This document shows positions 17,441 through 24,843 of a DNA stretch of 37,109 bases, piece by piece. Where the stretch lies: contig CAJUOR010000011.1 in assembly GCA_910588165.1 (NCBI GenBank), positions 1-37,109 on the forward strand, given 5' to 3'. A program made the position numbers and the translations under genes. The notes below the pieces were generated by a model. That model saw only the letters and a program-made list of their open reading frames with translations, had not been told where the DNA came from and searched no databases. The stretch's first letter is position 1. Each line of letters starts with the position of its first letter. Source of the stretch: an uncultured Thomasclavelia sp. GTDB taxonomy: Bacteria; Bacillota_I; Bacilli_A; Erysipelotrichales; Coprobacillaceae.

Positions 17441-17644
17441 TTAGTCAACTACTTTAACGTTTGCAGCTTGAGGACCGCGAGCGCCTTCAGTGATGTCAAA
17501 AGTTACTTTTTGACCTTCTTCAAGTGTTTTGAATCCATCTGCTTGGATAGAAGAATAATGTACGAATACATCAGCCTTACCTTCTACTGAAATAAATCCA
17601 TAACCCTTTTCAGAGTTGAACCATTTTACTGTTCCTGTGTTCAT
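17441..17644 (-). CDS. Cold-shock protein (CspA/CspB family)
   Basis: A 67-aa single-stranded nucleic-acid-binding beta-barrel that acts as an RNA chaperone. RNP1 is KGYGFI (13-18) and RNP2 is VFVH (26-29); aromatic residues Trp8, Phe9, Tyr15, Phe17, Phe27 and His29 form the binding face. AAGGAG stands before ATG. The gene is monocistronic, with a strong promoter about 100 bases upstream and a terminator downstream. Whether this copy is cold-induced or constitutive cannot be told from sequence, but the long leader favours post-transcriptional control. Confidence 0.96.
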   Translation of the reverse strand: MNTGTVKWFNSEKGYGFISVEGKADVFVHYSSIQADGFKTLEEGQKVTFDITEGARGPQAANVKVVD

Positions 17645-17741
17645 CTTGTAATCTCCTTTTTATTATTTTAATTTCTTTCCATACATTATTCGGCTATTGG
17701 TTTTTAAAAATCAAAGTAGATAAAATATAGATTAAAATTAC
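17645..17741 (-). promoter_or_regulatory. Long 5' leader of the cold-shock gene
   Basis: From the predicted transcription start near 17741 to the ATG at 17644 the leader is about 97 nt, much longer than others in this window. It is A/T-rich. Long leaders of csp mRNAs in other bacteria act as RNA thermosensors; that role here is inference. Confidence 0.45.
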
Positions 17742-17747
17742 AGATAG

Positions 17748-17776
17748 ATTATACTAAACTTTCATTGTTTTTTCAA
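17748..17776 (-). promoter_or_regulatory. Promoter of cold-shock gene
   Basis: Minus strand TTGAAA (17771-17776) and TATAAT (17748-17753) with exactly 17 bp between, one of the best promoters in the window. Confidence 0.8.
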
Positions 17777-17870
17777 GGACTTCCAACAAAAAAGTATAAT
17801 TTAGCCTTAATACAGGGGTTAACGGAATTTGAATATGGTAAAAAAACGGTGCTTTTATCAAATGATGTCA

Positions 17871-17900
17871 TAATAAAAGGGCTATCTTTAATAGATAGCC
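17871..17900 (-). terminator. Terminator of the LCP operon
   Basis: GGCTATCT and AGATAGCC form a perfect 8-bp stem (17880-17887 with 17893-17900) beside the stop codon, followed on the minus strand by CTTTTATT. Confidence 0.85.
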
Positions 17901-17901
17901 T

Positions 17902-19785
17902 CTAAAATCCTAGATCATCATCTTGTTGTGGATTTTCCAATGTGAACTGAATTGGGTTTGGACCATAGGTTAAAGTTTGCTTGGAAAGAATAGTTCCTGC
18001 TTGAATTGAGCTTTGGACAAAGACAGAGTCATCATTGAGCCATTCATCGTTATAGGCATTAAATTCACAGCTGACGTAATAGCCTTCCGGAAGTTCAGCG
18101 TCAACCTTAGCACACCAATTTTTGATTGTTCGGTAATTATCACCTGTAAAATCAGGCATAATGACCTCTTTATCATCATCTAGTGTAGCATCATCAGTTG
18201 CATTTTCAGGGTTTAAATATGCTTTGGTTTCATCATCTAAGTCATCATAAGGTAAGTTAGCGCTAAAGGCAAAACGATTGCTTGGTAATGGGTAGGCTTC
18301 TTCACCTAAAATACGGCGGATATCCCTTCTTGTATTTTCGATAGAAGACTGATGAGGCATATAGAAGTAAAGCTCTAAAGAAGTATAGTTAGGTACAAAT
18401 GCACTACCATCACCTTGAATTGTGTGCATTTGAATGTTTAAAGCCGATAAATCACCGTATTTAGATGAACTGCCTAGCTTAGTTAAGACTTCAAATAAGT
18501 TGTACATTTGACTTGTCGGGATATTCGTCTGAATATTATCGCCGACAACTTTCAATAATTTATCGACATTCAATACCCCACTGCCTGAAGCAGCTTTTTT
18601 TAAAATAGCTTGGATAACTAATTGTTGATTAAGACCACGGTCAATATCGCCATTAGGCAAAGTTTTACGATGTCTTGAAAGAGCTAAGGCTTCAGCCCCA
18701 TTTAGAGTCTGGCGACCTTCTTCAATATAAATGCTGTTTTTGTTGCCATAAGCGTCTTGTTCATAGAAGGTGAACGGAACATCAACTTCGATACCACCTA
18801 AGGCATCAACAAGATCAATAACGGCAAAGAAATTAACTTTAACATAATAATCGATATCTATGTTGAAAGCTTGCTCAATACTGTCAATAGTGCATTGGAC
18901 ACCACCGCTTCCCGAATGGGTGATTTTATCACTGAAACCACGGCAAGTAACAGGCAGATATGTATCTCTAGGGATAGAATTTAACGATAGTTTCATTGTT
19001 TTCGGATTGAATGTCGCTAACATAATGACATCGGCATTGCTCGCTTCACTTAAATCACCGCTACGAATATCAACACCGTTAATTAAAATGGTGAAAGGCT
19101 CTTCGGACAAGTCAATATCTTTGACATCTTTTAAATCAATGATACGTGTAAAAGTTTTAATAACTTTGGTTTGGCTATCAAAATCAGGGTGTAAATCTTT
19201 GAGCATGGCTACGGATTGTCCATCTAACATAATGGCATCGGTTTTACCCTCAATAAATTCCTCGTAGGCACTTAAGTAATCCGGATAAGATGCCAATGTG
19301 AATTGATTAGAACTATAACCCGCTTCTTCAATGCCATCTATCAACATTTCATACATTGTAATTGAGCTTTCTTTTTGAACGGCAATTTGATGTCCGACTA
19401 AAGAATCCAAATCTTCAAAATCGGCATCGCTTCTGACAAATAAAGAAGAGCTGACAATATCGCCTTTACCGGTTGAAATTGTACTCATGGTATGAATCGT
19501 TTGAAAGTAAAGATAATCACAGGCACAAACACCTATACCAAAAAGGCAAGATAATACGATAAGCAAAATTTGTGTTTTTTTCATGTGTTTCAGTTTGGCT
19601 AAAACAAGACCTAATAATAGTAACGCATTGATAATCACAAGTATGGCAATCAGAGGCCAACGAAAGCCTAACATTGGATAGATATTTAGTAAAAGAATGC
19701 CGACAGCCACACTGAGTATAGGAAAAATATAAGCAATTCTGCACCAAACAGTTAGGCTATTATGCTTTTTATTACGTTTATTCAA
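17902..19785 (-). CDS. LytR-CpsA-Psr family protein with extra domains
   Basis: LCP proteins transfer teichoic acids or capsular glycans from a lipid carrier to peptidoglycan outside the membrane. This 627-aa version starts with three hydrophobic segments (about 15-34, 43-63, 71-92). A stretch at about 110-200 (SLFVRSDADFEDLDSLVG, then VQKESSITMYEML) resembles part of a periplasmic solute-binding protein. The LCP domain (about 230-485) keeps Asp252 (NADVIMLATF), Arg273-Asp274 (SIPRDTYLP), Arg371/Arg373 (SRHRK) and Arg383-Gln387. Residues 541-616, beginning VIMPDFTGDN, look like a PASTA domain, which binds peptidoglycan or muropeptides. It overlaps yigZ by 8 bases and is translated with it. 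Confidence 0.9.
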   Translation of the reverse strand: MNKRNKKHNSLTVWCRIAYIFPILSVAVGILLLNIYPMLGFRWPLIAILVIINALLLLGLVLAKLKHMKKTQILLIVLSCLFGIGVCACDYLYFQTIHTMSTISTGKGDIVSSSLFVRSDADFEDLDSLVGHQIAVQKESSITMYEMLIDGIEEAGYSSNQFTLASYPDYLSAYEEFIEGKTDAIMLDGQSVAMLKDLHPDFDSQTKVIKTFTRIIDLKDVKDIDLSEEPFTILINGVDIRSGDLSEASNADVIMLATFNPKTMKLSLNSIPRDTYLPVTCRGFSDKITHSGSGGVQCTIDSIEQAFNIDIDYYVKVNFFAVIDLVDALGGIEVDVPFTFYEQDAYGNKNSIYIEEGRQTLNGAEALALSRHRKTLPNGDIDRGLNQQLVIQAILKKAASGSGVLNVDKLLKVVGDNIQTNIPTSQMYNLFEVLTKLGSSSKYGDLSALNIQMHTIQGDGSAFVPNYTSLELYFYMPHQSSIENTRRDIRRILGEEAYPLPSNRFAFSANLPYDDLDDETKAYLNPENATDDATLDDDKEVIMPDFTGDNYRTIKNWCAKVDAELPEGYYVSCEFNAYNDEWLNDDSVFVQSSIQAGTILSKQTLTYGPNPIQFTLENPQQDDDLGF

Positions 19786-20398
19786 TATTTTCGTCCCCCT
19801 TTATTTCAACATCATCATATTTTAAACATTCCCAAGATAACTGGTTGAAAAATCTTTCATTTAATTCTTCAATGAAAGCTTCATTTAAGATGAAAAATTC
19901 ATAATGAACTTGTTCTTGATAATCCTTGATATAGATATCAATAGCCTTCGTTTTAAAAATATAGTCGATTTGGCGAATTAAACTGTAATCAAAACTTAAG
20001 CGATAGTAAGGTGCCTTTTTAGTATAGACAATATCACAAATATCAAGGCATTCCACAACACTTTGACTGTATGCTCTAACTAATCCCCCGGCACCAAGTT
20101 TGATGCCTCCGAAATATCTAACGACAACAGCTAAGATATGATTGAGTCCATTTTTTTCTAAGACATTCATCATCGGCATACCGGCTGTTTTACTAGGCTC
20201 ACCATTATCGCTGGCTTTAATTGCAGCATCGATGCGATAGGCATAGCAGTAATGAGAAGCATCAGGATAGCTTTCTTTGATTTCTTCTAAATATAAAGGT
20301 ACAAGCTCAACATCGCTTATCGGTATGAGAATGGCAATGAAGCGTGATTTATTGATGATAATTTCATTTACAGTTTGTTTTCTAATCGTTTTTATCAT
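19778..20398 (-). CDS. yigZ: YigZ/IMPACT family protein
   Basis: Member of the UPF0029/IMPACT family (YvyE in Bacillus subtilis), 206 aa. The signature is intact: DNGEPSKTAGMPM at 64-76 and RYFGGIKLGAGGLVRAY at 94-110. A C-terminal ferredoxin-like domain (about 135-200) completes the bacterial form. In eukaryotes the family binds GCN1 and modulates GCN2; the bacterial role is unproven. It leads a two-gene unit with the LCP gene, which begins inside its last 8 bases. In B. subtilis yvyE also sits beside an LCP gene (yvhJ/tagV), so the linkage is old. Confidence 0.93.
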   Translation of the reverse strand: MIKTIRKQTVNEIIINKSRFIAILIPISDVELVPLYLEEIKESYPDASHYCYAYRIDAAIKASDNGEPSKTAGMPMMNVLEKNGLNHILAVVVRYFGGIKLGAGGLVRAYSQSVVECLDICDIVYTKKAPYYRLSFDYSLIRQIDYIFKTKAIDIYIKDYQEQVHYEFFILNEAFIEELNERFFNQLSWECLKYDDVEIKGDENIE

Positions 20399-20419
20399 GC
20401 TTCAACCTCCACGTTATCT

Positions 20420-20425
20420 ATTATA
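20420..20425 (-). promoter_or_regulatory. -10 box for yigZ-LCP
   Basis: TATAAT on the minus strand, 22 bases before the yigZ ATG. No good -35 is seen. GGAGG follows it and serves as the ribosome-binding site. Confidence 0.4.
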
Positions 20426-20529
20426 GAATATCATGCGTCGAAATGAAAGCAAAGCTAGAAAAAATTTTTTATTTTGATAAATTTGTGTTATTTGCTGAAA
20501 AAAGACAAGAAAATACAAATATATTGTGT

Positions 20530-20535
20530 TATGAT
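20530..20535 (+). promoter_or_regulatory. -10 box for degV gene
   Basis: TATGAT, 20 bases before the degV ATG, without a convincing -35. yigZ and degV are divergent with about 157 bases between them. Confidence 0.35.
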
Positions 20536-20555
20536 ATAGCAAAGGAGATGATAGA

Positions 20556-21404
20556 ATGTCTAAGATTGCCATTCTTGCAGATAGTGGCTGTCAATTAAAT
20601 AGTCATGAAGGGTTGTATATTGTACCTTTATTAGTAACTATCAATGAAGATAGCTATTTGGATGGGATTGATATAGATTCAGCTCAAGTTTTTGAAAAAA
20701 TGAAACGTGATCCTATGTGTATGCCTAAAACAAGTCAGCCGACAAGTGGAGATTTAGTATCGGCGATGGAAAAGATTAAAGATGCGGGATATGATATGAT
20801 TTTAGGAATTAGTATTGCCACAGGGTTAAGCTCGACCTTATCGGGTATGCGACTAGCAGCAGATATGGTAGGGATACCTATTACTTTGGTTGATTCTAAA
20901 GGAACAGCCGGCAATCAGCGTTATCTAGTCGAAGTTGCTGAAAGCTGTATTGCCAAAGGTATGCCGATAGAGGCGATTAAAGAAACATTAGATGCTTTAG
21001 TTGAAACCTCGGCAACCGTGATTATGGCTAGTAACCTTGACCATTTAAAACGTGGCGGTCGTATTACGCCGGCGGTTGCTTTGTTGGCGGGAATGTTAAA
21101 AATTGTGCCGGTGATGAAATTGAATAACGCTTTAGGTGGTAAAATTGATACTTTAGCTAAAGCCAGAACCCAAAAGAAAGCACGCATGGTGATGATTGAA
21201 GATATGCAAGCTCATGGAGTGAATGCTAAGGATTACAAGATTACTGTTGAGCATGTTTTGTGTGAAGAAGAAGCCAAAGCTTTGGTTGATGAAATCAAAG
21301 GTCATTTTGGCAAGGAGATAGATATTCAGTTTGGCTTATTGCCTTCGGTTGTAGGCGTCCACATGGGCATAGGGGGATTAGGTTTACAGTATATTCATAA
21401 ATAA
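20556..21404 (+). CDS. DegV family fatty-acid-binding protein
   Basis: DegV (FakB-like) proteins bind a fatty acid and present it to the FakA kinase for phosphorylation, feeding exogenous fatty acids into lipid synthesis. The 282-aa length is typical. Motifs are TSQPT (59-63), GISIATGLSSTLSG, LKRGGRI (164-170) and the C-terminal VHMGIGGLGL that contacts the lipid head. AAGGAG precedes ATG 20556. No fakA is in the window. Its place next to yigZ-LCP recalls B. subtilis, where degV (yviA) lies close to yvyE and yvhJ with degSU between; here degSU is absent. The pyruvate-kinase-like gene follows after 18 bases, probably cotranscribed. Confidence 0.93.
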   Translation: MSKIAILADSGCQLNSHEGLYIVPLLVTINEDSYLDGIDIDSAQVFEKMKRDPMCMPKTSQPTSGDLVSAMEKIKDAGYDMILGISIATGLSSTLSGMRLAADMVGIPITLVDSKGTAGNQRYLVEVAESCIAKGMPIEAIKETLDALVETSATVIMASNLDHLKRGGRITPAVALLAGMLKIVPVMKLNNALGGKIDTLAKARTQKKARMVMIEDMQAHGVNAKDYKITVEHVLCEEEAKALVDEIKGHFGKEIDIQFGLLPSVVGVHMGIGGLGLQYIHK

Positions 21405-21422
21405 AGAAGTGAGGGAGAAGCA

Positions 21423-22412
21423 ATGCGTTTTTTTGCAACATTAGGACCTAAGAGTCATTCGATTGAAACATTAAAATCTTTATTTGAAGCGGGTATGACA
21501 GGTGTTCGTTTAAATTTATCACACGGTAATTTAAATGAAGGTAAGCCTTGGATTGATGAGTTAATTGAGGCAGCCAAACAGTGTGGTAAATCATATGAAT
21601 TGTTAGTGGATTTGAATGGGCCGGAGATTAGAGTCGGTGCGCTTGAACAACCGCTACTATGTAATATAAAAGATATTGTGACTTTAGGTGAAGATGGTAT
21701 TGAAGTCCCTCAAGAAGTTTTTTCTACCTTACAAAAAGGAGATGTGGTTTTGTTAGATGATGGACGCTTACGTTTGATTTGTTTAGAAGTAGCGGATAGC
21801 CAAGCTAAATTAGAAGTTTTACAAGGTGGCTTATTGCATGGACATAAAAGCTTAGCGATTGAAGGGAAGTCGATTGATTTACCGACGTTAAGTGTCAAAG
21901 ACTACCAAAATCTTAAAATGATGAAAAATTATCAGATTACCGGTGTCATGCTTCCTTTTGTTAGGCATATCGGTGATTTACAAAACTTAAGACAAGCCTT
22001 ACATCAGGAAGGCTTAGATCATATTCGTATTTATGCTAAAATTGAAAATATGCAAGGCGTTAGAAGGTTACCTGATTTCATCAAAGCCTGTGATGAGGTT
22101 GTTATTGCAAGAGGTGATTTAGGTAATGCTATGCCTTTGTGGGAATTACCGGCTGTTCAAAAACAATTATCCCAAGTCTGTCTTGAGAACAACAAGCCTT
22201 TTATGGTAGTTACACAGTTGCTAGATAGTATGATTGAAAAAGCTTCACCAACTAGAGCAGAAGTGTCTGATATTTTCAATGCTGTATTAGACGGGGCAAG
22301 TTCTTTAATGGTAACCGGTGAAACGGCGATTGGACAATATCCGATAGCTGTCATGCGTTATTTAGTTAATACGGCTAATGAAGCATTAAAATATTTAGAA
22401 AGGATAGGATAG
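21423..22412 (+). CDS. Truncated pyruvate-kinase-like protein
   Basis: Homologue of pyruvate kinase of only 329 aa; true enzymes have about 470 or more. The barrel and a short B domain are present, but the C-terminal allosteric domain is missing, and the stop is followed by a clean terminator. Conserved pieces are ATLGPKSHSIETL, GVRLNLSHGN, GPEIRVG, AKIENMQGV with Lys206, VIARGDLGNAMP, VVTQLLDSM and SPTRAEVSDIFNAVLDGASSLMVTGETA. The usual DTKGPEIR reads DLNGPEIR, so a Lys near the active site is Asn. It may be a minimal, unregulated kinase or a specialised relative acting on another substrate. The main glycolytic pyk probably lies elsewhere. Confidence 0.85.
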   Translation: MRFFATLGPKSHSIETLKSLFEAGMTGVRLNLSHGNLNEGKPWIDELIEAAKQCGKSYELLVDLNGPEIRVGALEQPLLCNIKDIVTLGEDGIEVPQEVFSTLQKGDVVLLDDGRLRLICLEVADSQAKLEVLQGGLLHGHKSLAIEGKSIDLPTLSVKDYQNLKMMKNYQITGVMLPFVRHIGDLQNLRQALHQEGLDHIRIYAKIENMQGVRRLPDFIKACDEVVIARGDLGNAMPLWELPAVQKQLSQVCLENNKPFMVVTQLLDSMIEKASPTRAEVSDIFNAVLDGASSLMVTGETAIGQYPIAVMRYLVNTANEALKYLERIG

Positions 22413-22430
22413 TTTATATCCTATCTTTTA
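22403..22430 (+). terminator. Terminator overlapping the pyruvate-kinase-like stop
   Basis: GATAGGATA and TATCCTATC, a perfect 9-bp stem (22403-22411 with 22417-22425), loop GTTTA, then TTTT. The stop codon is inside it. Confidence 0.8.
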
Positions 22431-22446
22431 AATAGGGGATATATAG

Positions 22447-23085
22447 ATGAGAAATATTACAAATGGACAGTATTTTAATGAATATGCCAAGAAGCATTAC
22501 AGTCAAAGATTTAAAGGTGAGTTTATTCCTTTTAACGAGGCACTGATGGACGGAAGTGTAATATGGCCATTGTTTAGTCAAGCCTTTATTCAACAAAGAT
22601 GTCTTGATTTAGCACTAGATAACCATTTTTATTTGCAAAATCTTCAAGCCTTCTTAAAAAAACTACCTTCTATTGATACAGTCAATTTGTTCTTTGGTAA
22701 AGATACTTTTTGTCAAATCAATTTACTAGGTGTTTTAGCTGTTTTAGAACAGTTTAATTATTCTTGTGCTAATCTTTATTTAATTGATGATGCGACTTGT
22801 GAAATTCTCGAAGAAAAGATTGAGATTGATATAAATGGTTATATGGAAATCGCTCAGGCTTTATTCACGCAACAAAAAGTCATTTCATCTGATTTGCCTT
22901 ATTTAAATGAAGCAATGGAGCGTTATTGTTGTTTTAAACAAGGAAATGATGAAGTAACAGCTTTTATTAGATCGCATCGGTCCATGTCAAACGAACAATT
23001 ATTGCAGAAGGCACTTGTTTTAGGTCAAAAAGATGGGTTAAGTGACCAAATCATTTTGAAAATGATAGAAAGACTGGAGCGGTAA
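22447..23085 (+). CDS. DUF1835-like protein
   Basis: A 212-aa soluble protein that resembles DUF1835: the N terminus has ITNGQYFNEY and then GEFIPFNEALMDG, where the family usually has a nucleotide-like beta-alpha start and a Glu/Asp-rich turn, and VNLFFGKDTFCQINLLGVL matches the conserved WFG-D-xxQL block. The C-terminal third may be a divergent DUF3658-like segment. No biochemical role is established for the family. AGGGGAT precedes ATG 22447. It starts 17 bases after the terminator of the preceding gene, so expression would rely on read-through or an unseen promoter. Confidence 0.65.
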   Translation: MRNITNGQYFNEYAKKHYSQRFKGEFIPFNEALMDGSVIWPLFSQAFIQQRCLDLALDNHFYLQNLQAFLKKLPSIDTVNLFFGKDTFCQINLLGVLAVLEQFNYSCANLYLIDDATCEILEEKIEIDINGYMEIAQALFTQQKVISSDLPYLNEAMERYCCFKQGNDEVTAFIRSHRSMSNEQLLQKALVLGQKDGLSDQIILKMIERLER

Positions 23086-23130
23086 AAAGTGTTTATTTTA
23101 GTTTCTAATCAAAAGATGGTAGAAGAGTAC

Positions 23131-23159
23131 TTGACAATTAGATAGAAGATAGCTAAAAT
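23131..23159 (+). promoter_or_regulatory. queT promoter
   Basis: Perfect TTGACA at 23131-23136, 17-bp spacer, TAAAAT at 23154-23159. Transcription should start near 23166. Confidence 0.75.
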
Positions 23160-23165
23160 ATTCAT

Positions 23166-23216
23166 GTTTTCAATGAGGTGACATTTAAGTGGAAACAAAA
23201 AATCAAATGAAAGGAG
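23166..23216 (+). promoter_or_regulatory. Candidate pseudoknot leader of queT (possible preQ1 sensor)
   Basis: GTTTTC (23166-23171) can pair with GGAAAC (23191-23196). In the loop, CATTT (23182-23186) can pair with AAATG (23205-23209), which abuts the Shine-Dalgarno AAGGAG at 23211. An A-rich strand links the two stems. This is the H-type pseudoknot plan of preQ1-I riboswitches, but the conserved preQ1-I sequence is not present and the first loop is longer. The transporter gene makes preQ1 the obvious ligand. Tentative. Confidence 0.35.
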
Positions 23217-23220
23217 TTGT

Positions 23221-23697
23221 ATGACGATGTCTTCTTTTGATGTGAAGACCGTTGCACAAAACGCATTGATTGCCTGCCTTTATGCAGTGCTGACACTTGC
23301 AATTGCACCATTGGCATATTCTGAGATTCAGTTCAGAATATCCGAAATCATTGTTTTCTTAGCATTTTACAAACGCAAATGGATTCCCGGGTTAATTGCA
23401 GGGTGCTTTTTGGCAAACTTGTATTCACCATTAGGTCTTTACGATTTAGTGTTCGGAACATTGAGTACTGTTCTGGTAACATATGCGATGTATTACTTAA
23501 ACAATCGCTACCTTGCCGCTTTGACAGGTGCTATCATTACCGGCTTAATCGTAGGCGGTGAACTGACACTTGCGTTTGCGACGCCACTTTTATTGAACGT
23601 TATTTATGTGGCATTAGGCGAATTAGGCGTTTTAATTATCGGTGCATTTATTTTCGGACAGATTGAAAATAAAGAAGTTTTTAAAAAATTATTGTAG
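23221..23697 (+). CDS. queT: QueT family queuosine-precursor transporter (ECF S component)
   Basis: Integral membrane protein of 158 aa with about five membrane helices. The core matches QueT: YSEIQFRISEIIVFLAFY, then WIPGLIAGCFLANLYSP and GLYDLVFGTLSTVL. QueT is the substrate-binding subunit of an energy-coupling-factor transporter that imports preQ1 or related 7-deazapurines for queuosine tRNA modification. The shared EcfA/EcfT module is not in this window. AAGGAG lies before ATG 23221; ATG 23227 is also possible. Monocistronic, with its own promoter, a structured leader and a terminator. Confidence 0.9.
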   Translation: MTMSSFDVKTVAQNALIACLYAVLTLAIAPLAYSEIQFRISEIIVFLAFYKRKWIPGLIAGCFLANLYSPLGLYDLVFGTLSTVLVTYAMYYLNNRYLAALTGAIITGLIVGGELTLAFATPLLLNVIYVALGELGVLIIGAFIFGQIENKEVFKKLL

Positions 23698-23705
23698 GTA
23701 AAAAT

Positions 23706-23742
23706 AAGTTGTTGGTTGAGTAAACAAATCAACAACTTTTTT
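23706..23742 (+). terminator. Intrinsic terminator of queT
   Basis: An 11-bp stem (23706-23716 with 23728-23738) followed by T residues. Confidence 0.85.
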
Positions 23743-23870
23743 GATGACAAAATCAGTGATGGCAATCTTTAGTTAAAACCGAAGAACTCCATTAAGAAAA
23801 AATTAAAGATATTCTTTATTTTTTAAAACAATATAAAGTTTAAATTAAAATCCCGAATACGATTTTAGAC

Positions 23871-23876
23871 TATAAT
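23871..23876 (+). promoter_or_regulatory. -10 box for C39-like gene
   Basis: TATAAT, 30 bases before the start; the -35 is unclear. AAGGGGAG at 23893-23900 is the ribosome-binding site. Confidence 0.4.
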
Positions 23877-23905
23877 TAAGTCGAAATCATAAAAGGGGAG
23901 TAGGA

Positions 23906-24649
23906 ATGATGAGAAAGGTAAAGGCTAGAAAGATTAAAAGAACATTGCTATATATCAGAAAGGCAATGTTGATTATATGTTTGTTTGGCTTAGCATCATT
24001 TGTTGTGATTAAGATAAATCAAGGAAATGCCAAGGACGATGATATTTTCTATCCTGTAATTAAACAAGATACGAATGAGAATTATGATGGGCTCGGACAA
24101 GAGGAAATAAAGGGAAAAGATGGCTATTTTACGACATTTACAACAGCTCATGAAAGAACCTTTTTAGAATATAAACAAAATGACGGTTCTTGGAAAGATA
24201 ATGAGTATTGGGGCGGAACGATGGAGGACAATGGTTGCGGGATTGTGGCTTTGGCTACTTTGCTAAGTGGATACAATCAAAATTATACTCCTGAGGACTT
24301 AAGGCAAAAGTATTATCCTAAGATGGATTATGATTATTTATCCAATGAATTGGCTCTTGAATTCGGAATCAGTAATTCGGATTTCATGTACGATGAAAAT
24401 AGTTTGTCTGAGAATGCTATTTTAAACCATTTAAAACAAGAGATGCCTATCCTTGTTTGCGTTTGGGATAATGTGGCTAATAGATGGACAAAAGAATCCC
24501 ATTACTTGCTTTTATTGGCAGCAGATCAAAATGGTATGGTATATGTTTCAAATCCAAACGGTTTAGAAAATACATCTAAAAGCTCTGGCTGGTATGATAT
24601 TTCCGAGGTATCGCCCTATATTGCCAAAATACTTTATATCTATGAGTAA
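23906..24649 (+). CDS. Membrane-anchored C39-like peptidase family protein
   Basis: A basic N terminus (KVKARKIKR) and one hydrophobic helix (about 20-42) place the rest outside the cell. The domain at about 75-245 resembles peptidase C39-like (papain fold): Cys111 in MEDNGCGIVALATLLSG, His199 in ESHYLLLLA, and an Asn-containing NPNG at 216-219 give the usual Cys-His-Asn/Asp arrangement. In Firmicutes such single-domain proteins are thought to act on peptides or the cell wall, but substrates are rarely known. It is not attached to an ABC transporter, so it is not a classical bacteriocin leader peptidase. It is monocistronic with a terminator. 247 aa. Confidence 0.82.
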   Translation: MMRKVKARKIKRTLLYIRKAMLIICLFGLASFVVIKINQGNAKDDDIFYPVIKQDTNENYDGLGQEEIKGKDGYFTTFTTAHERTFLEYKQNDGSWKDNEYWGGTMEDNGCGIVALATLLSGYNQNYTPEDLRQKYYPKMDYDYLSNELALEFGISNSDFMYDENSLSENAILNHLKQEMPILVCVWDNVANRWTKESHYLLLLAADQNGMVYVSNPNGLENTSKSSGWYDISEVSPYIAKILYIYE

Positions 24650-24737
24650 AAATGGTTAAATGAACTTGTGTTTAAAGTTAAGCTTGATAATAAAGGCTAA
24701 GTACTTAACCTATGTTTATAAAAATACGATAATTAGC

Positions 24738-24768
24738 AGTTGTTCAACCAAGAACAACTTTTATTTTC
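24738..24768 (+). terminator. Terminator after C39-like gene
   Basis: AGTTGTTC and GAACAACT form a perfect 8-bp stem (24738-24745 with 24752-24759), then TTTATTTTC. Confidence 0.8.
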
Positions 24769-24774
24769 AAAAAC

Positions 24775-24813
24775 TGTAAACGCTTCTCTTTTGGCTAGGA
24801 TATGTGATATAAT
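24775..24813 (+). promoter_or_regulatory. mupG promoter with cre-like site
   Basis: Extended -10 TGATATAAT at 24805-24813. TGTAAACGCTTCTC at 24775-24788 fits 12 of 14 cre positions (last two differ) and covers the -35 area. Catabolite repression fits a gene for use of cell-wall sugars. Confidence 0.55.
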
Positions 24814-24843
24814 ATAGGTAGCATAAAAGAGGAGGAGAATACA

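Noticed and set aside
18860..19267. A 135-codon plus-strand frame inside the LCP gene
   Set aside because: It is antisense to a conserved catalytic domain and has no start signals.
21423..22412. A frameshifted full-length pyruvate kinase
   Set aside because: The stop codon lies inside a perfect terminator stem and the downstream gene is unrelated, so no hidden C-terminal domain exists.
23166..23216. A standard preQ1-I or preQ1-II riboswitch
   Set aside because: The conserved loop and ACCC-type stem of preQ1-I and the SD-pairing UUCUUU loop of preQ1-II are absent; only the topology is similar, so it is reported as a candidate, not an assigned family.
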